From Deltaproteobacteria bacterium (GTDB taxonomy: Bacteria; Myxococcota_A; UBA796; GCA-2862545), in assembly GCA_019307545.1 (NCBI GenBank), contig JAFDJI010000206.1:1-6734 (forward strand): a stretch of DNA of 6,734 bases. Reading direction: 5' to 3'. Shown piece after piece: positions 5,928-6,734 of this stretch. The position numbers and the translations under genes are program-made. How positions within the stretch are numbered: position 1 is the stretch's first letter; each line of letters begins with the position of its first letter. The notes beneath the pieces were generated by a model. The model ran no database searches. It was not told the origin of the DNA and saw only the letters and a list, made by a program, of their open reading frames with translations.

Positions 5928-6102
5928 TCAAGATGGAATGGAATGATCCAGATCGGGTGCCCCCTGCTTTGCTGGCCGTAGTTGCTCGAGCTCCTCCTGC
6001 AGGTAGACCAGGGCCTCCACGTTCGCGATCTCCGGGAACTCCCGGGCCCGCCCCCAGCTGGTGCTCGAGGCGCTCGACCTTCCGCTTGATGAGCTCGTCC
6101 AT
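5928..6102 (-). CDS. Small predicted coiled-coil protein, frame broken by one extra base
   Basis: The ATG at 6102 has an excellent Shine-Dalgarno, GGGGAGG six bases upstream, and encodes MDELIKRKVERLEHQLG. In that frame the sequence then turns into Gly/Pro/Arg-rich text (GAGPGVPGDRERGGPG), while the next frame reads REFPEIANVEALVYLQEELE and ends at a TGA at 5928. Removing one C from the five-C run at 6051-6055 joins both halves into a 57-residue acidic protein with two amphipathic helices having leucine heptads, typical of a small coiled-coil oligomer. The break could be a sequencing indel, a true mutation, or a +1 recoding site; I favour an indel because both halves look well conserved in composition. 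It lies between the phosphoribosyltransferase-like gene and an unknown gene on the same strand. Function unknown; coiled coil inferred from the heptad pattern. Confidence 0.6.
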
Positions 6103-6304
6103 GTCGGTCCTCCCCGTGGCCCAGGAAGGTAGCTGACGGGCAGCTCATGGGAGAGGAAGTCCAAGGCGGGCAGTGGTCTCGGCCAGACCAGGGGACATTG
6201 TTCCCCGGTGTCTCGCGAAACCCGCATTCCAGGCGGGGACAACTCCGGGGATTGCGGATCCTACGGATCGGGCTGGATCCGCATGAATACTGCGTCGAGG
6301 CGCA
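6103..6304. other. Hairpin-rich spacer between two minus-strand genes
   Basis: No convincing gene on either strand. Four inverted repeats were found: AGCTG/CAGCT (6131-6145); ACC-GGGGA/TCCCC-GGT with one bulged base (6187-6209); CCCGC/GCGGG (6221-6237); and TGCGGATCC/GGATCCGCA (6253-6261 with 6275-6283), a 9-bp stem 22 bases past the upstream stop codon. The last is the best candidate to end transcription of the phosphoribosyltransferase-like gene, but no U-tract follows it. GGGGACA also recurs at 6191 and 6235. Confidence 0.35.
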
Positions 6305-6734
6305 TTAGACGAAGCTGTTGTTGATGACCTCGCCCATCCCCCCGGCCCCCGGCACGATGTAGGCGTGGTCGTTGAGGCCGCGCTCCTCATCCCAGCGTTC
6401 TCCGAGGGGTGTCTCCAGGACGTCGGGCGGCGAGAGCCCGCGGTCCACTCGGAGCGCATAGACCAGCACGTCCGGGAACTCGGTGGTGGTCTGGCGGAGG
6501 TATTCCGGCGTCACCATCAGGTGGCAGGCGATGATGCGCCGCTCCCGCCCCTCGACCGAATCGTGGTAGTGGCGGATCACGTGCCGTACCGTCGACCCGG
6601 ACGCCCCCATGGGATCGGGCACGTACACCGTCGCGCCCTCCACCGGTCCGCCGATCTTGCTCCCGGACATGTCCACCCCGAGCAACTCGCCCGTGACCGG
6701 ATCCGCGATCCGCTGGAGGTAGAAGTGGTCCACC
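6305..6734 (-). CDS. Uracil phosphoribosyltransferase-like protein, partial (5' end off window)
   Basis: C-terminal 142 residues of a phosphoribosyltransferase related to uracil phosphoribosyltransferase, which makes UMP from uracil and PRPP. Visible homology: FYLQRI (compare YFQKL), the PRPP loop DPMGASGST (40-48, usually DPMLATGGS), EFPDVLVYALRVDRGLS (85-101), and RGLNDHAYIVPG (118-129), corresponding to the family's QGLNEHGYIIPG. The segment after that is unusual: the uracil-binding GDAGDR signature is replaced by GAGGMGEVINNSF (129-141), and an extra 15-20 residues lie between the DRGL and RGLNDH elements. Altered base specificity or a non-salvage role is possible, so I withhold the symbol upp. 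The first visible codon is GTG but the frame runs off the edge, so the true start is not in view. The stop is TAA at 6305. Confidence 0.82.
   Translation of the reverse strand, partial: VDHFYLQRIADPVTGELLGVDMSGSKIGGPVEGATVYVPDPMGASGSTVRHVIRHYHDSVEGRERRIIACHLMVTPEYLRQTTTEFPDVLVYALRVDRGLSPPDVLETPLGERWDEERGLNDHAYIVPGAGGMGEVINNSFV

Overview
This is a GC-rich chromosomal window from a bacterium. The protein set (two-HRDC RNase D, type I purine nucleoside phosphorylase, TEX30-like hydrolase, an AlkB with a long loop, and an unusual uracil phosphoribosyltransferase-like protein) and the base composition suggest a Myxococcota/deltaproteobacterial-type genome. That assignment is inference only: no rRNA or clade-specific marker is present. 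I see no phage, transposon, CRISPR, tRNA or rRNA.

Layout, left to right. At 5-1246 (minus) a complete RNase D with a DEDDy exonuclease domain and two HRDC-like regions is transcribed leftward. It diverges, across about 165 bases, from a rightward pair at 1411-2830: a type I purine nucleoside phosphorylase and, 10 bases downstream, a small alpha/beta hydrolase of the KANL3/TEX30 type. That pair converges, with a 14-base gap, on a leftward series filling the rest of the window. Read in transcription order from the right edge, the series is: a partial uracil phosphoribosyltransferase-like gene (6305 to beyond the edge); a roughly 200-base spacer with several hairpins; a small predicted coiled-coil protein whose frame is broken by one base (5928-6102); an AT-rich, palindrome-rich spacer; a 102-residue conserved-looking protein of unknown function (5396-5704); a 290-residue protein with a central excisionase/MerR-like helix-turn-helix flanked by domains I do not recognise (4448-5320); a 217-base spacer with a nested inverted repeat; RidA (3856-4230); and an AlkB-type Fe(II)/2-oxoglutarate dioxygenase (2845-about 3687).

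The recognised genes fit ordinary housekeeping: nucleoside and base salvage (phosphorylase, phosphoribosyltransferase-like), RNA processing (RNase D), alkylation-damage repair (AlkB) and enamine/imine detoxification (RidA). The least explained part is 4231-6304. It holds three unrecognised genes with strong Shine-Dalgarno sequences, separated by leaders containing palindromes and inverted repeats, one gene encoding a putative DNA-binding protein. A small self-regulated accessory module is a reasonable hypothesis but is not demonstrated. The best leads are the one-base frame break at 6051-6055, the operator-like repeat cluster at 5831-5870, the flanking domains of the helix-turn-helix protein, and the altered active-site signature in the phosphoribosyltransferase-like protein.
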